Source: Synchiropus splendidus (lineage: Eukaryota; Chordata; Actinopteri; Syngnathiformes; Callionymidae). Taken from it: a stretch of DNA of 64,000 nt. Positions 24,678 to 36,702 of this stretch are shown here, piece after piece. Location: contig NC_071335.1 in the NCBI RefSeq assembly GCF_027744825.2, positions 29,192,501 through 29,256,500 on the forward strand, given 5' to 3'. Within the stretch, counting starts at the first letter, position 1. Every line of letters starts with the position of its first letter. Both the position numbers and the translations under genes were made by a program. The notes beneath the pieces are model-generated. The model was not told the DNA's origin. It did no database searches and was given only the letters and a program-made list of their open reading frames with translations.

Positions 24678-27149
24678 ATGACAGGAGCCTTTGTGTCAAC
24701 ACTCCTTCAAGTTGTGGTGCTGCTGTGTCTGTCGCCAGCCCAAGCCACGGGTAAGACGTTAAAATATCAGATTTACGAGGAGCAGAAGGTTGGCACAGTG
24801 GTCGCCCGCTTGAGAGACGATGTCGCAGATGTTCTGGCCAAACTTCCCAGCTCGGTGTCGCTTCGATTCAGGGCGATGCAACGAGGTGGATCCTCGTTCC
24901 TCGCGGTGCGAGAACAGGACGGGGAGATCAGCATCAAGACCAAAATCGACCGCGAGAAACTCTGTGAGAAGAATCTCAACTGCTCCATCCAGTTCGACGT
25001 GCTGACTCTGCCCACTGAGCACCTCCAGCTGTTCCACGTCGAAGTGGAAGTGCTGGACATCAACGACAACGCGCCGCAGTTCGCCCGAGCCGTCATCCCC
25101 ATCGAGATATCCGAGAGCGCATCTGTGGGCGCGCGCATTCCCCTGGACAGCGCCACGGACCCGGACGTCGGAGAGAACTCGCTCTACACGTACGCACTCG
25201 AGTCGAACAGCTTCTTTAAAATCGACGTGCAGTCGCGAACCGACGGCGTCAAGTACGCGGAGCTGGTTGTGCTCCGGGAGTTGGATCGAGAAGTGCGCTC
25301 CAGTTATGAACTTCAGTACACCGCGTCTGATTTGGGCGTTCCCCCGAGGACAGGCACCACGCTCCTGAAAATAAGTGTGGCCGACTCCAACGACAACAGC
25401 CCTGTTTTTGACAAGTCCTCTTATGTCATTAATCTGCCAGAAAACGCGCCCGTGGGGACCCTGATCATTGACCTGAACGCCACTGACGCAGACGACGGCA
25501 CAAACGCCAAAATCGTCTATTCATTTAGCAGCCACGTGTCTCCCAAGATCATGGAGACGTTTCGCATTAACCCGGACAGTGGTCACCTGACCCTGATCAA
25601 GCGAGTGGACTATGAGGCTGTCACCTCCTATGACATAGACGTCCAAGCCCAGGACATGGGTCCGAACTCCATGCCAGCTCACTGCAAGATCCTGGTGAAA
25701 GTGATCGACGTGAACGACAACAAGCCAGAGATAAGCATCAATCTCATGGCCCTGCAGGGCAACGACGATGCCGCTTACATATCAGAGGCGTCTCCGCTGG
25801 ACACCTTTGTAGCACTGGTCCGAGTGGAGGACCTGGACTCCGGTCCGAACGGCGAGGTAGAGTGCAAACTCCACGGTCAGGGTTTGTTCAAACTCCAGAA
25901 AACCTACGAGAATAACTATCTGATTTTGACCAACGTGACTTTGGATCGGGAGAAGAGGTCAGAGTTCAGCCTCACAGTGGTCGCCGAGGACAAAGGGACT
26001 CCCAGTTTGTCGACAGTCAAGCATTTCACCGTGCACGTGACTGATGAAAATGACAACCCTCCACATTTCGAGAAAGCGCAGTATGAGATTTTTAAATCGG
26101 AGAACAATGCCCCTGGGGCATACTTGACATCCATCATGGCTACTGACCAGGACCTGGATGCAAATGGACAGGTGAGCTACTCAATCTTGGAAAACTCCAT
26201 TCATGGGAACTCCATTTCAACCTACATCACTATTGACCCATCAAACGGCGCCATCTATGCACTGCGGACATTCGACAGAGAGGATGTCAGTCAGATCACT
26301 TTTGTGGTCCAAGCCAAAGACGCCGGAAAGCCTCCGCTGTTGAGCAACGCGACGATTGTTCTGAACATCCTGGACGAGAACGACAACCCTCCCATCATTG
26401 TGGTCCCTCAGCTGTGGAACTTCACCGCCGACGTACCGACTTCCAAGTTCACGGAAGCTGGGCACTTGGTGACTGTGGTGCGGGCGACCGACCGGGACAC
26501 AGGGGTCAACTCTGAGCTAATCTGCTCCATCGTGAGTGGCAACGATGAGGGCTTCTTCGTCATTGACCCAAGAACGTGTGAAATTCATGCCAATGCAAGT
26601 TTGCAGAACTTCCCACGTGACCATGCTGAGTTGCTGGTTGTGGTGAGGGACCAAGGCAGCGAGAGCCTGAGTGCCAAAGCAGCTCTGAAAATCACCCTAT
26701 ACGAGAACATGGAGAGCCACGTGTCTGTGATGAACCAGGGGGAGTTTCCTCTGGATATTTCCTCCATCATCATCGTCACCCTGGCGGCCATTTGTGCGGT
26801 GCTTCTGGTGGTCATGGTCCTGTTCGCATTACATTGCAACAGAGAGAAAAAGGAAACTAGAAACTACAACTGCAGGGTCGCGGAAACGACCCACCAGCAC
26901 CACCCCAAGAAGCCATCGCGGCAAATCCACAAAGGCGACATCACCCTCGTCCCCACAGTTAACGGCACCCTGCCGATCAGAGCCCACCACCGCTCGCCGT
27001 CCTCCACGCCACCCATGGACCGGGCTCAGCTGGGGAGCAGGCCGAATCACAACAGCCGGCAGTCGCTGAACAGCCTGGTGACCATCTCATCCAATCACAT
27101 TCCAGAGAGCTTCGCCCTGGAGTTGGCGCACGCGACTCCACCGGTGGAG
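24678..27149 (+). CDS. pcdh18: pcdh18 coding exon 1: signal peptide, EC1-EC6, membrane helix, proximal tail
   Basis: This one large exon carries 824 codons, as is usual for protocadherins, and ends in phase 0 at GAG|gtgaga. The ATG at 24678 was chosen because it has A at -3 and is directly followed by a hydrophobic leader ending near AQATG, before the [11 protein letters not shown] start of EC1. The frame stays open upstream, so an ATG at 24570 could add 36 residues, but its context is poor (t at -3) and the leader would no longer be N-terminal. The proximal tail contains [16 protein letters not shown] and [12 protein letters not shown], both strongly PCDH18-like. If the donor is not used, the frame runs on to a TAG at 27219-27221. 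Confidence 0.96.
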
Positions 27150-28936
27150 GTGAGACGGCATCTGCACACGCAACACAAAGACACGTCACAACATTTACCG
27201 CCAATGCAGCAGCTTCATTAGCCTCCTCTCTCTCACACACACCCGCCCAGACACACTTGTTTCCATCTGTAAAAACAAAACTCATCCCTGTGTCTGACAG
27301 ATATTTAAACAACACTGCCCCCTAAAGTAACTACAAAATTGTTGATGATTTTTACAGACATGTATGTTTTTACCTTGTTTTCCACCCGTCGCCATCAGAT
27401 CTGTCATAACCACCAGTCCATCATTTTGTTGTTTCTATTAAGACCCCCACATGCCCTGACCCCAGTCTACCCACCGTACTTTTGTCTGCCATCATCCATC
27501 TGTTTTTGATCAGCCTTCTCATCATTCATTTTGTGTTAACTCATCCATTTTGTCTTCTGTTTTTTGTCCCTCCCCCTCTCCCGCCCTTCTTTGCCCTCTT
27601 TTTCTTTATTTTATTTGTTATTTTATTTTATTTTTTTTATATAGCAAGTCTCACAGCTTCTGTCCATGCTCCATCAGGGCCAGTACCAGCCCAGACCCAG
27701 TTTCCGTGGCAACAAATACTCTCGAAGCTACAGGTAAATCATCCCTCTCCCCTTGGCCCCTTGCACTGTCCCTCACCCCCGTGAAAGATTTACTTTTATT
27801 GAGTTTTTTCGATCACTTGTTTTTCATTGTACTACATGTGTCAACACGTGGTGAAGTTTTTTCTTAATGTATATTGTCATATTGTCATGTCAGTGGCATT
27901 GAGTTGCAGTGCAGTACAGCCTCATTTGTCAGTCACGACCAAAAACCCTGGCTTTGATTTTGAGATGTGTATTTATCATAACATTATGTTACCATGCCAG
28001 AAGCACCCCAAGTAAGAATGAGGCGCAGAGATGGATTTATTGATGCCCGTTGTGGCTGTTGGGAGAGATTTATTCATGAATGCTACCTGCATGCACAATT
28101 TATGCAGCCAGACCTGTCGAGAGATGTGACAGATTCTTGAAGTAGCCTGAAGTTTTTACATGATGGAGTTGGTTTTTCAGTTGGCACATCAGATAGATCA
28201 ATGACTGTCTCCGCTTGCCAAGGAACATCAATTTAGCATTGTAATGAATGGAAGTGATTCAGTTTTAGTTCAAGTCAAAAGTTGTATCGCAGGCATCCCT
28301 GTCTTTTTTCTCTTCCAAGACAAGCATATACAGCTAACAATAATGTTGCAGGTGACAGCTCGACTGAATATGTTTGACATTCTTGCTTTTCCCAAAAGCA
28401 AGTAGTATTGGTGGGTAGATGAGGCATCATGAAACAGTATTGATGAAACAGTCTCCTTATTTTTAGAGGCCACTAGATGGCGCTTCTGGTTTAGAATTAA
28501 TGTGAGGGTTCATTGAATTTGTTGTTCAAATCCAAACAGTCAACAGCAGACAGTGCCACCCGGTGGCCTCTGAATACTGTTTCATGAAACCTCATCAACC
28601 CATCTGCCCGGTAGTGCTGCTCCGTATTGCTTGTTGCCAAAACACATGTCTCTGCATTCCACAATACCTAGTAAGCAATCTTTCTCTCCAGGTACGCATT
28701 ACAAGACATGGACAAGTTCAGCCTCAAGGACAGTGGTCGTGGGGACAGCGAGGCGGGGGACAGTGACTGCGATATGGGGAGGGAATCCCCAGTGGACAGG
28801 CTGCTGCTAGGGGAAGGTTTTTCTGACCTGATTCACCTCGAAATGCACCATCGACTTCACCCAGGTGAGCTGAGCATATTGTTCGTCTCTACCCACTTAT
28901 TTGACAAATGATCACTTGCCCCTAGCTATCTATCTA

Positions 28937-29033
<97 letters not shown>

Positions 29034-29070
29034 ATCTATCTATCTGTCTGTCTGTCTGTCTGTGTATCTG

Positions 29071-29101
<31 letters not shown>

Positions 29102-29126
29102 GTCTGTCTGTCTGTCTGTGTATCTG

Positions 29127-29205
<79 letters not shown>

Positions 29206-29230
29206 GTGTATCTGTCTATCTATCTATCTA

Positions 29231-29283
<53 letters not shown>

Positions 29284-31999
29284 TTGTACTCGAATAAAAG
29301 GTATAAACATAATGGATGGAACTTTACAGGTAAGAACACAAGAGAGCAGCTCACAGATTCCTGTATAGGCTTGGATGAACTGTCGCAAACCAGCCATTTG
29401 ATCAAGGAAATGTGCCAAAATCTAGGGCCCGGGGCCAAATCCGGTTGGGCTTGTCATTTAAAGTGGACAGAGACAGCTTGCGATGCATATATTGTCTTGA
29501 GAGTTTGCGAGGGCGTATTGATATTGATGCAGAAGGAAGGGAATTGCAGGGATGCGTGTTTGTGCTTGAAGGAGGAAAAACAGTGTATTTTTTTTGTTGT
29601 TGTTTTGAGGCACAGTTGGTGTTGAGGGAGGACAATTAAGGAATTTTAACACCAAGTGCTGAGCAGCCTTGAGAAATGAAAAATGAGGCTCATGTTGTAT
29701 TCCCCTGCCAGTTATAGTCGACTGGTGGATAGGTTGCTACTTTCAAATGTCGTGTCCTTGAGAGCTTGAGTTTGATGTATCTGTTGTGAGGTGTCACTCA
29801 AGGTAGTGATGGGTGAGATCAGTGGCAGGTGGTTGAGGTTTCGTCACACAGGGCTTCATGAAATCTTGTCATGATTTCCAGTGGCCACCAGAGGGCACTG
29901 TCTTCTGTTAAAATCTCACTAAAACCAAGAGAGCCCTCTAGTGGCCTCTGAAAATTATAACACTGTTTCTTCAACCCTGCACTGCTGTTTCATGATACTT
30001 CATTTACCATCACTAGTTGGAGAAGAAAACCACAGCCATCTATTAAAAAAAAAAGCAATTCAATCAATATCAATGCATTTTTAGTGTGTCGCTAGATGAT
30101 CACTAGCATTTTTGCTGAATCTTGAAACAAATGCTGAACATCAATGACAACTATAATGTGATTTTATTTGTTGATAGGGTGGTTTCTGTGACATTTCACT
30201 GATCTTATTGACTCTAGAAAACCATTCTGGACTGTTGTCAACACATTCTTCGTTTCGAATGAAATGGTAATGATGGTGCTTAAATGTCTCAGCAATATAA
30301 AACCAAGGCAACAATCTAGTTTTGTGAGTCCCGGAAGTGTTTCTCCACAACGCTACATCACTGAAGCGACCTTCTTTCACCCCCTCTCTCCCGCCAAAGA
30401 TGTCTTTTTCATGTCTGAGGCACTACCTATGTAACAGAAGGACGATGTGAAGCTTATTCACCTAAACGTTTGCTTCACGATATTGAACATCCGTCCCGAC
30501 AAATTCGAGCTCCACGGTCAGGTCATGCGAGCCTATCCCCATTATACCTCCATCCACCTGCCAATACAGCAACTTCACTCACCATGTTAGCCGCACAATC
30601 CCTGTCGCACGCAACCTACCCTTCGACAAAGGAGCTATTTCCACGCTTGTTATCACACACAGAACGGTGTACAGTGTCTCCTGTCTATGCGGCTGTGTGT
30701 GTGCGTTACTTGCCCCAAAGATAGAGTCGTGTCTGTAAAATCCTCCCTGGAGCAGAGATGAGTCGCCTGTCACTCATCAGTATGCGTCTCGAGGTTGTGT
30801 TTCTTTTTTTTTTTTTTTCCTAGCGCTTCCCTCGCTGCTTTTTCCTTCCCTTGCTTTCTCCCCTGGTGAGTGACAGTGGTGTGCTTTCATGTCTGAACTG
30901 AGGAGAATTCAGAGTAATTGCTTTGTGAATGATGTTATTCTCTCTCTCTCTTTTAAACCGACTGTCCTTTCGTTCTCCCCTTAATGTCCGACAGCATCTC
31001 AACCTTATTATTGTTTCCCAATCTTAGTCCGTATGCATATTGTGCTGCACCTCCAACCTCTCTCAGGATATAAAGTATACTCCTCCCTTTATTTGTGTTA
31101 AATGATCACACGTAAAAACTGCTATAACACTCAATATAAAATGGATTTTAATTTATGACACTGTATCTGGATGTGACCCTGTTTGTCTTCTGTTCTCCTC
31201 AGCTATGAGACTGTGCACAGATGAATGTCGTATCCTCGGACACTCCGACCAGTGTTGGATGCCTCCACTCGCCTCTCCTGCCTCGTCCTCGGACTATCGC
31301 AACAACATGTACATTCCAGGAGAGGAATCTTCCCAGCAGCCCCCGATAGAAGACGACCAGTCTTCAGTGGACTCTGACCGGCAGAAGAGCTTCTCCACTT
31401 TTGGCAAAGAGTCCGCCGGCGAGGAGGGAGGAAGTGCTTTGGTCGGGGCAGGCGGGGATGCAGTTGGAGGAGGGGCTGGCTCCCTTCTCAATGAGATGAA
31501 CAGTGTTTTCCAGAGACTTCTACCCCCGAATATGGACTCGTACACTGAGTGCAATGAAACCAGTCCGCCCTCGTGCTCCACCGCTGAAAGGGGTATTGGC
31601 CGTGCCAGTACCTCTGGTAACCATAGTAACAGTGCCCATCCTCAGGACAATCGTAGAGGATTATTACCTGGCGGTAAGGGTCCGGTGTACCCGCCCGGTG
31701 TGGCTGCGTGGGCAGCAAACACCCACTATCTGAACCCAGGGAGCGGCTCCGCCGGGGGCAACCACGTTCCCTCCAATTCCACTCCGACGTCCACCACAAA
31801 CGCCACCAACGGGCAGCCGCCGCACCTCAAGTGGCTGCCGGCGATGGAAGAAATCCCAGAAAACTTTGAGGAAGATGACTTTGACGGGGTGTTTCATCAG
31901 AGCGGGAAACGCAGCGACATCCGACATGAGACCAACTTGGACGCCAGCGAGCTGGTCCAGGAGATTAACATACTACTGCAGGACGTCAGGCAGAATTAG
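24678..31999 (+). CDS. pcdh18: Protocadherin-18, delta-2 non-clustered protocadherin (spliced CDS, 4 coding exons)
   Basis: Joined exons 24678-27149, 27645-27733, 28692-28864 and 31203-31999 give 3531 nt, or 1176 residues plus TAG; human PCDH18 is about 1135. Residues 1-25 are a signal peptide. Six cadherin repeats span about 26-680, with linker motifs DINDN (127), DSNDN (236), DVNDN (344), DENDN (456) and DENDN (566). EC1 has the protocadherin CX5C pair C96/C102. The membrane helix is about 697-718. N-glycosylation sequons sit at 101, 267, 419, 557, 581 and 639. In the tail, [17 protein letters not shown] (863-879) is delta-2 CM1, [17 protein letters not shown] (916-932) is CM2, and FSTFGK (975-980) fits a WAVE-interacting motif. 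The family gives homophilic cell adhesion at the plasma membrane in neural and mesodermal tissue; zebrafish Pcdh18b binds Nap1 and mouse PCDH18 binds Dab1. The assignment as PCDH18 rests on near-colinear similarity, including the tail; the a/b paralogue is undecided. Confidence 0.96.
27150..27644 (+). other. pcdh18: pcdh18 intron 1 (495 bp)
   Basis: GT-AG intron in phase 0. The 3' end is a very long pyrimidine tract rich in C and T (about 27540-27640). The exon 1 reading frame continues for 24 codons into it before a TAG at 27219, so retention would give an alternative C terminus. No repeat is seen. Confidence 0.93.
27645..27733 (+). CDS. pcdh18: pcdh18 coding exon 2 (cytoplasmic tail)
   Basis: This is an 89-nt microexon. 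It follows a long T-rich tract ending tatatag and ends at CTACAG|gtaaat. It encodes [20 protein letters not shown] and then RGNKYSRSY plus a split Arg codon (phase 2). This segment is nearly identical to the corresponding part of human PCDH18, which fixes both boundaries. Confidence 0.95.
27734..28691 (+). other. pcdh18: pcdh18 intron 2 (958 bp)
   Basis: GT-AG intron in phase 2. It holds one copy of the short inverted-repeat element described separately (28410-28604) with a full match to the CTCF core. The remainder shows nothing I can name. Confidence 0.93.
28410..28604. mobile_element. Short inverted-repeat element, copy 2, in pcdh18 intron 2
   Basis: It starts gtgggtagatgaggcatcat and ends tttcatgaaacctcatcaac then ccatc, forming inverted ends. 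CCACTAGATGGCGCT at 28470-28484 matches the CTCF core CCASYAGRKGGCRSY at every position. The complementary-strand site at 28552-28566 differs at one position. Confidence 0.85.
28692..28864 (+). CDS. pcdh18: pcdh18 coding exon 3 (cytoplasmic tail, delta-2 motif CM1)
   Basis: This 173-nt exon lies between ctttctctccag and CCAG|gtgagc. Its first G completes the split Arg codon from exon 2 and its last G begins the split Ala codon of exon 4. It encodes [20 protein letters not shown], the CM1 region of delta-2 protocadherins, and then [18 protein letters not shown]. The last residues ([11 protein letters not shown]) differ from the human exon end but keep the phase. Confidence 0.95.
28926..29283. 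repeat. TATC/TGTC array 3 in pcdh18 intron 3
   Basis: About 360 bp of TATC and TGTC blocks, the complement of the GATA/GACA pattern, with a few TGTA interruptions. It begins about 60 bp after the exon 3 donor. Confidence 0.97.
29803..30017. mobile_element. Short inverted-repeat element, copy 3, in pcdh18 intron 3
   Basis: It starts gtagtgatgggtgag and ends catttaccatcactagt. CCACCAGAGGGCACT at 29885-29899 is a full CTCF-core match. On the other strand 29930-29944 reads CCACTAGAGGGCTCT, one mismatch. The two sites point in opposite directions, about 45 bp apart. Confidence 0.85.
31203..31999 (+). CDS. pcdh18: pcdh18 coding exon 4 (distal tail, motif CM2, WIRS-type motif, stop)
   Basis: The acceptor is a pyrimidine tract ending ctgttctcctcag. 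The first two bases (CT) complete an Ala codon; [20 protein letters not shown] follows, which is CM2. FSTFGK at 31391-31408 fits the WAVE-regulatory-complex-binding pattern (hydrophobic-x-S/T-F-x-x). A Gly/Ser/Pro/Asn-rich low-complexity stretch (about 31420-31830) is longer than in mammals and accounts for most of the extra length. The C terminus has [20 protein letters not shown] and ends in [16 protein letters not shown], nearly the human ending. The stop TAG is at 31997-31999. Confidence 0.95.
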
Positions 32000-32800
32000 A
32001 GCGAGAAAACACGCGGAAAAACAGCATGATTTTTCTGTCTGATGGAGGACTGATCGCAACGTTTGCTTACTGTGCCAACATGTAAACTCAGTGACTGTTT
32101 CTTGTTTGTGCTCGTCTTGTTTTCTACCAAATATCTTTCTACCGCTCAGTGCTGAAAGACTGAACAGAGAAAAGCAGCACTTCATCATTGAGGATGCTTA
32201 AGCTCTTGAGCGAGTGCTTATGGAGAAGAATGCCCGATTGTGACGGCGCTCAGTTGTTGTGTTAATGAGTCTTTTAAATCTGCCTGAACAAACTGCAACC
32301 TTTCTTTAACAGACTCCACAGGGAGACGCCAGCAGCTCCGATTGAATTTAAACAGTGTACAGTATTGTACAGTCTCTGTGAAAAAACAAAACTTCAAAAA
32401 AAAAAAAGAATACTACACTTGAATATCGTGCAACGTCTCCTGTTTTGATTTTTTTTTTTATGTCAACATGGAATGTAACTGTACAACTTGAGCTTTGTAT
32501 TTTAAAAATACACTTTTTTCACTTCTTTATATTTATATGTGAACATGTATGTTTGTACAGAAAAAAAAAGAAATGTCTATTTTTTATATTGTCACTGCAT
32601 GTCTTGCTTTTCGCGCGTGTGTATATCCCCCACCCTTTTAATTTTTGGATTCAAATATGTATGTATTTAATTTTGATCTGTCGGAAGTGAGTAACTTAAA
32701 TCAATCACATTCCACGTTGGAAAAAAAAAACAAACAAACAACTTTTGTATGGTGCTTATGTGACCAGTGGGTGAGAAATAAAGTGAAGGCATTCGTAAAT
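32000..32800 (+). other. pcdh18: pcdh18 3' UTR
   Basis: This is AT-rich sequence with several A and T runs and no coding content, continuing from the TAG. The first canonical AATAAA in good position is at 32777-32782, so cleavage near 32.8 kb gives a UTR of about 0.8 kb. The end is inferred from that hexamer. Confidence 0.6.
32777..32782 (+). terminator. pcdh18: AATAAA polyadenylation signal of pcdh18
   Basis: A canonical hexamer in the sequence gtgagAATAAAgtgaagg, about 780 bp after the stop codon and immediately before a drop into tetranucleotide repeat. No other exact AATAAA was noticed between the stop codon and this point. Confidence 0.6.
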
Positions 32801-32986
32801 CAGACTCATTTAATGGCGTTATGACGAATATTCATGCACATTCTGGTGCTGCTTCAGAACTTCACCTCCGCTATCTGCAGCACATCTCATTACAACTAAT
32901 AGTTAGCACCGCCTGACGTCCAAAAAGTGAACTGCAGCCTTCACTTCCCATTTCCTCTCTTTCTGTGTGTGTGTGTATATATATAT

Positions 32987-33660
<674 letters not shown>

Positions 33661-36418
33661 TCTCCCTTTTCCTATCATCCTTCATCCAACATACCCACTG
33701 TCTGTGCTGCCTTTGAATCCAGAAAACAATTCATGTAGGAGCAACATTTATTGTTATGTAACCACCTGATTGCAAAGGGGCACTAAAGCTGCCAAAACTG
33801 CTGATCCAGAAGTCTCCTTGAACAACAGTGTTGAAGCTACTGAGCCGAGCGGTAACTGCTTTCAGCGGTGGGATCATCAGCCTGACTGATCTGTCTGCTT
33901 GGCCACATTGTTAAAACAAAAAAATAGTGAGCAGTAGAGTGTGAGTCAAAAGATCTTCTGAAAATTTCCAACTTTCACTTGCCGAGGAAAAGTGTTCGAC
34001 GACGGTGGTGTAGTTTAATCGTATATAACTGGGAAACTCGATTGTTACCTCTGCTCTCTCCATGATATCCAAAACATATTTAGCATTTTTGTACGTGAAA
34101 AAGACAGCGCTCTTTTCACCTCTGTTCCTCTGCTGAATAAACCAAATGCAGTATAGCAAGAATATAAAATGCATCCAAATATAGTGTGAACTATATGGCC
34201 ATACTTTTTTGTATTGTAAAATAATACATGTTCCGATGTCATGTCAGAATATTATTCTTGGCAGTTGAACACGGTGGAAGGATTGGACAGGTTTATGCAT
34301 GTGTTATATACACATTGTGAGGTTTCTCGTTGACATAACCCTTCCCCCAGCCTCTCACCCTAAACCTAACTATCCAAAAACAAATGCTTAACCTTAACCA
34401 GGACTCTGAACTAAACTTACACCCAGTTATAATGCCCCAGTTATTTTGACGTCTTCATCCTAAAACTGAAGCTTAACCTTGTGGGGTCCAGCCTCAGGTC
34501 CCCACAAACTCATAGGGTCCTCACAAGGATCGCGTTTTGTCAAGAAGTAGTCACCACAAAGTCGGATAAACAGGCGCTCCCCACACACACAAGCGAACAC
34601 AGGCTCAGTTCATATGTCTTCATCATTAAAAAAGCTAAGCCTCAATAAACAGCTATCGAACTGTGAATGACTGAAGGAGTCTATGGTGTGTGTGATCTTG
34701 GAGCATAACACCATCTTTGAACTCTAATATGTGTTTTTTTTTACGTGGGCCATGGACTCCTTATTAAAGAAATGCAAGCAAATCCGAAGCAATGATCATA
34801 AGAATGTTAAAAAAAAAAACTGTACATCGACGCTCAGAATATACAAACTAGTGAGGCTAATATTTTACAGCTTGAATCAATTATGTTGGTGCGCGAATGG
34901 AAAAAAATGTTTATGACACAGCTGCTATCGCTGGAATTTCCATGTGCACAAAATGAGTCTCAAAACACGTGATGAATGGTCTTTAGCAGCACGGAATGTC
35001 TTGCGTGTGAGGTAATGAGGTGTGTAATAGGAAAGGGAGAAGAAGAAAAAAAAAAAACAAAGGGTGAAAGAATTCCTGGTGCTCATTTGTTACCAGTCTG
35101 AAAATTAATTTCACGCAAATACAAAAGTCGCTTTGGTACGAGGGCGAGATATGACCTGTTGCGCGGCTTTTGCGTCGCGACCTGCCCTACGTTTTCTCCC
35201 AGGAACTTTGTTTCCCGCGTCTTCCGTCGTGTCTGGTCCTCATCGTGTGTGTCTTCCTCCACAGGATCTCAGGCTCATAAGCACATCCCATACTTCATTA
35301 CTGGCAGGTGAGCAGGTTATGGATTTGAAAGCTCTCCACATTCTCATTTTAAATCCATTAAGATTGTATTCCCCCATGAGTCCAACGATATCGGAACAAG
35401 CGTCACGTTGCTGGAAGTCACCTCATAGTTTGGCCACGTTCATAACTTGAAATGCTCATATTTGCATGCCATTTTTAACGCAATAAAACTCATATTAATG
35501 ATTTATTAATGGTGAACTCACTGGCTCTAGGACTTGAACAGAGAGGTTGGCGGGTTCAAAAACAAGGGCAGACGTCGGTAACCTTGACTACGACACACGT
35601 TCTTTGTGACGTGAGATTTCTCAGTTGCTACTATTGCATTAAATAGTCACCAAGCTGCTGTAGTGACGGTGACAGCCTGCAGCACATGCCAGTGATTCTC
35701 AATGGGGTCCGTGCTCTTAGGCGGCCAACCACGTGTGAAAATGATGAAGGCTGACATATTCATCTTGGAAAGTGCCCTTGTCATTAGGTGAGGAAAAGGT
35801 CCGTCATGTATGTTGAGTCATGTGATCATCCGGTGTGCTGCTGTTCCGACTTTAATATTGCCATAATGGCTCTTAGAGTGAAGTGACAGGCCTGGAAGTT
35901 AGTCAGACTCACAAAACAACCATCCAAATAAGCTGCAAATGAAGTAGAAATGGAGGTCAGTGAAAGGAGGGGACAAGTGGAAGAGCTGACTGATGGAGTC
36001 CTGTGCTCTGCATGAGCGGCAGAATGCAATTCACAGGTTCAGGGCTACGTGAGGGATTTTGCCCAGGGTTTCTTGGTTATTGAATATAGGCCTTAGCCAA
36101 ACACACACGTGACGTCATGGAACCGTTTGCTTTTTGTTACGTCGAAATAAATATCTTGATACAATGTTTCCGTATCTTAATCATTTTGAGGAGGAGAAAT
36201 GATGTTGCAACACACAAATTGATAACCACTTATCATCCTTCGTCGCTTCCCCTGTTTTCTTTCCCGCTCCATAGTGATCATTTATATTTATGAGGTACAC
36301 GACCCACATGAGCTTGTAGAGAACTTTGCTAAAACAAGATGGTAGGAATATCAATAAAAAAAAAAAAAAGTCACTGGTATCTTTCTTCAACTTTAAATCA
36401 AATGTTTTCATTTCCTAT
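33661..36418. other. Intergenic sequence downstream of pcdh18
   Basis: No gene recognised. Apart from the repeat at 34300-34527, it shows a possible SINE-like patch with a box-B-like gcgggttcaaa near 35555, too weak to annotate. Confidence 0.45.
34300..34527. repeat. Teleost interspersed repeat with telomere-like CCCTAAA motifs
   Basis: The blocks tcgttgacataacccttccc, ctcaccctaaacctaac, gccccagttattttgacgtc and cctcaggtccccacaaac are ones I recognise from a widespread fish repeat usually rich in TTAGGG-like units. Family name not known to me. Confidence 0.6.
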
Positions 36419-36442
36419 ATGTATATATATATATATATATAT
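36419..36442. repeat. (TA)n microsatellite flanking the AT palindrome
   Basis: About 24 bp of TA dinucleotides immediately before the left arm of the inverted repeat. Confidence 0.95.
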
Positions 36443-36443
36443 A

Positions 36444-36521
36444 GTTCCCAAAAAGTATCACAGTTTGACACATTATTTAAATGTATCATTAAGTAAGGTA
36501 GGAAAATTGATATTCCTACCT

Positions 36522-36594
<73 letters not shown>

Positions 36595-36618
36595 TATATA
36601 TATATCTTATATATATAT

Positions 36619-36702
<84 letters not shown>

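Larger units (their letters stand above)
28865..31202 (+). other. pcdh18: pcdh18 intron 3 (2338 bp)
   Basis: GT-AG intron in phase 1. It contains a TATC/TGTC tetranucleotide array (28926-29283) starting only about 60 bp after the donor, and one inverted-repeat element with two CTCF-like sites (29803-30017). The rest (30018-31202) is AT-rich sequence with C/T tracts and no recognisable gene. Confidence 0.93.

Noticed and set aside
26241..26839. Antisense frames inside pcdh18 exon 1
   Set aside because: Shadow frames of a long coding exon; no start context, domain or splice evidence.
30820..31002. Possible extra pcdh18 exon in intron 3
   Set aside because: C/T-rich sequence without a flanking splice pair. 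The exon 3-exon 4 phases already join perfectly to the conserved AMRLCT sequence.
35520..35570. SINE-like gcgggttcaaa box B
   Set aside because: No matching A box at the right spacing and no recognisable SINE body.
36339..36701. Open frame rich in Ile-Tyr repeats
   Set aside because: It is the TA dinucleotide run inside the AT palindrome read as codons.
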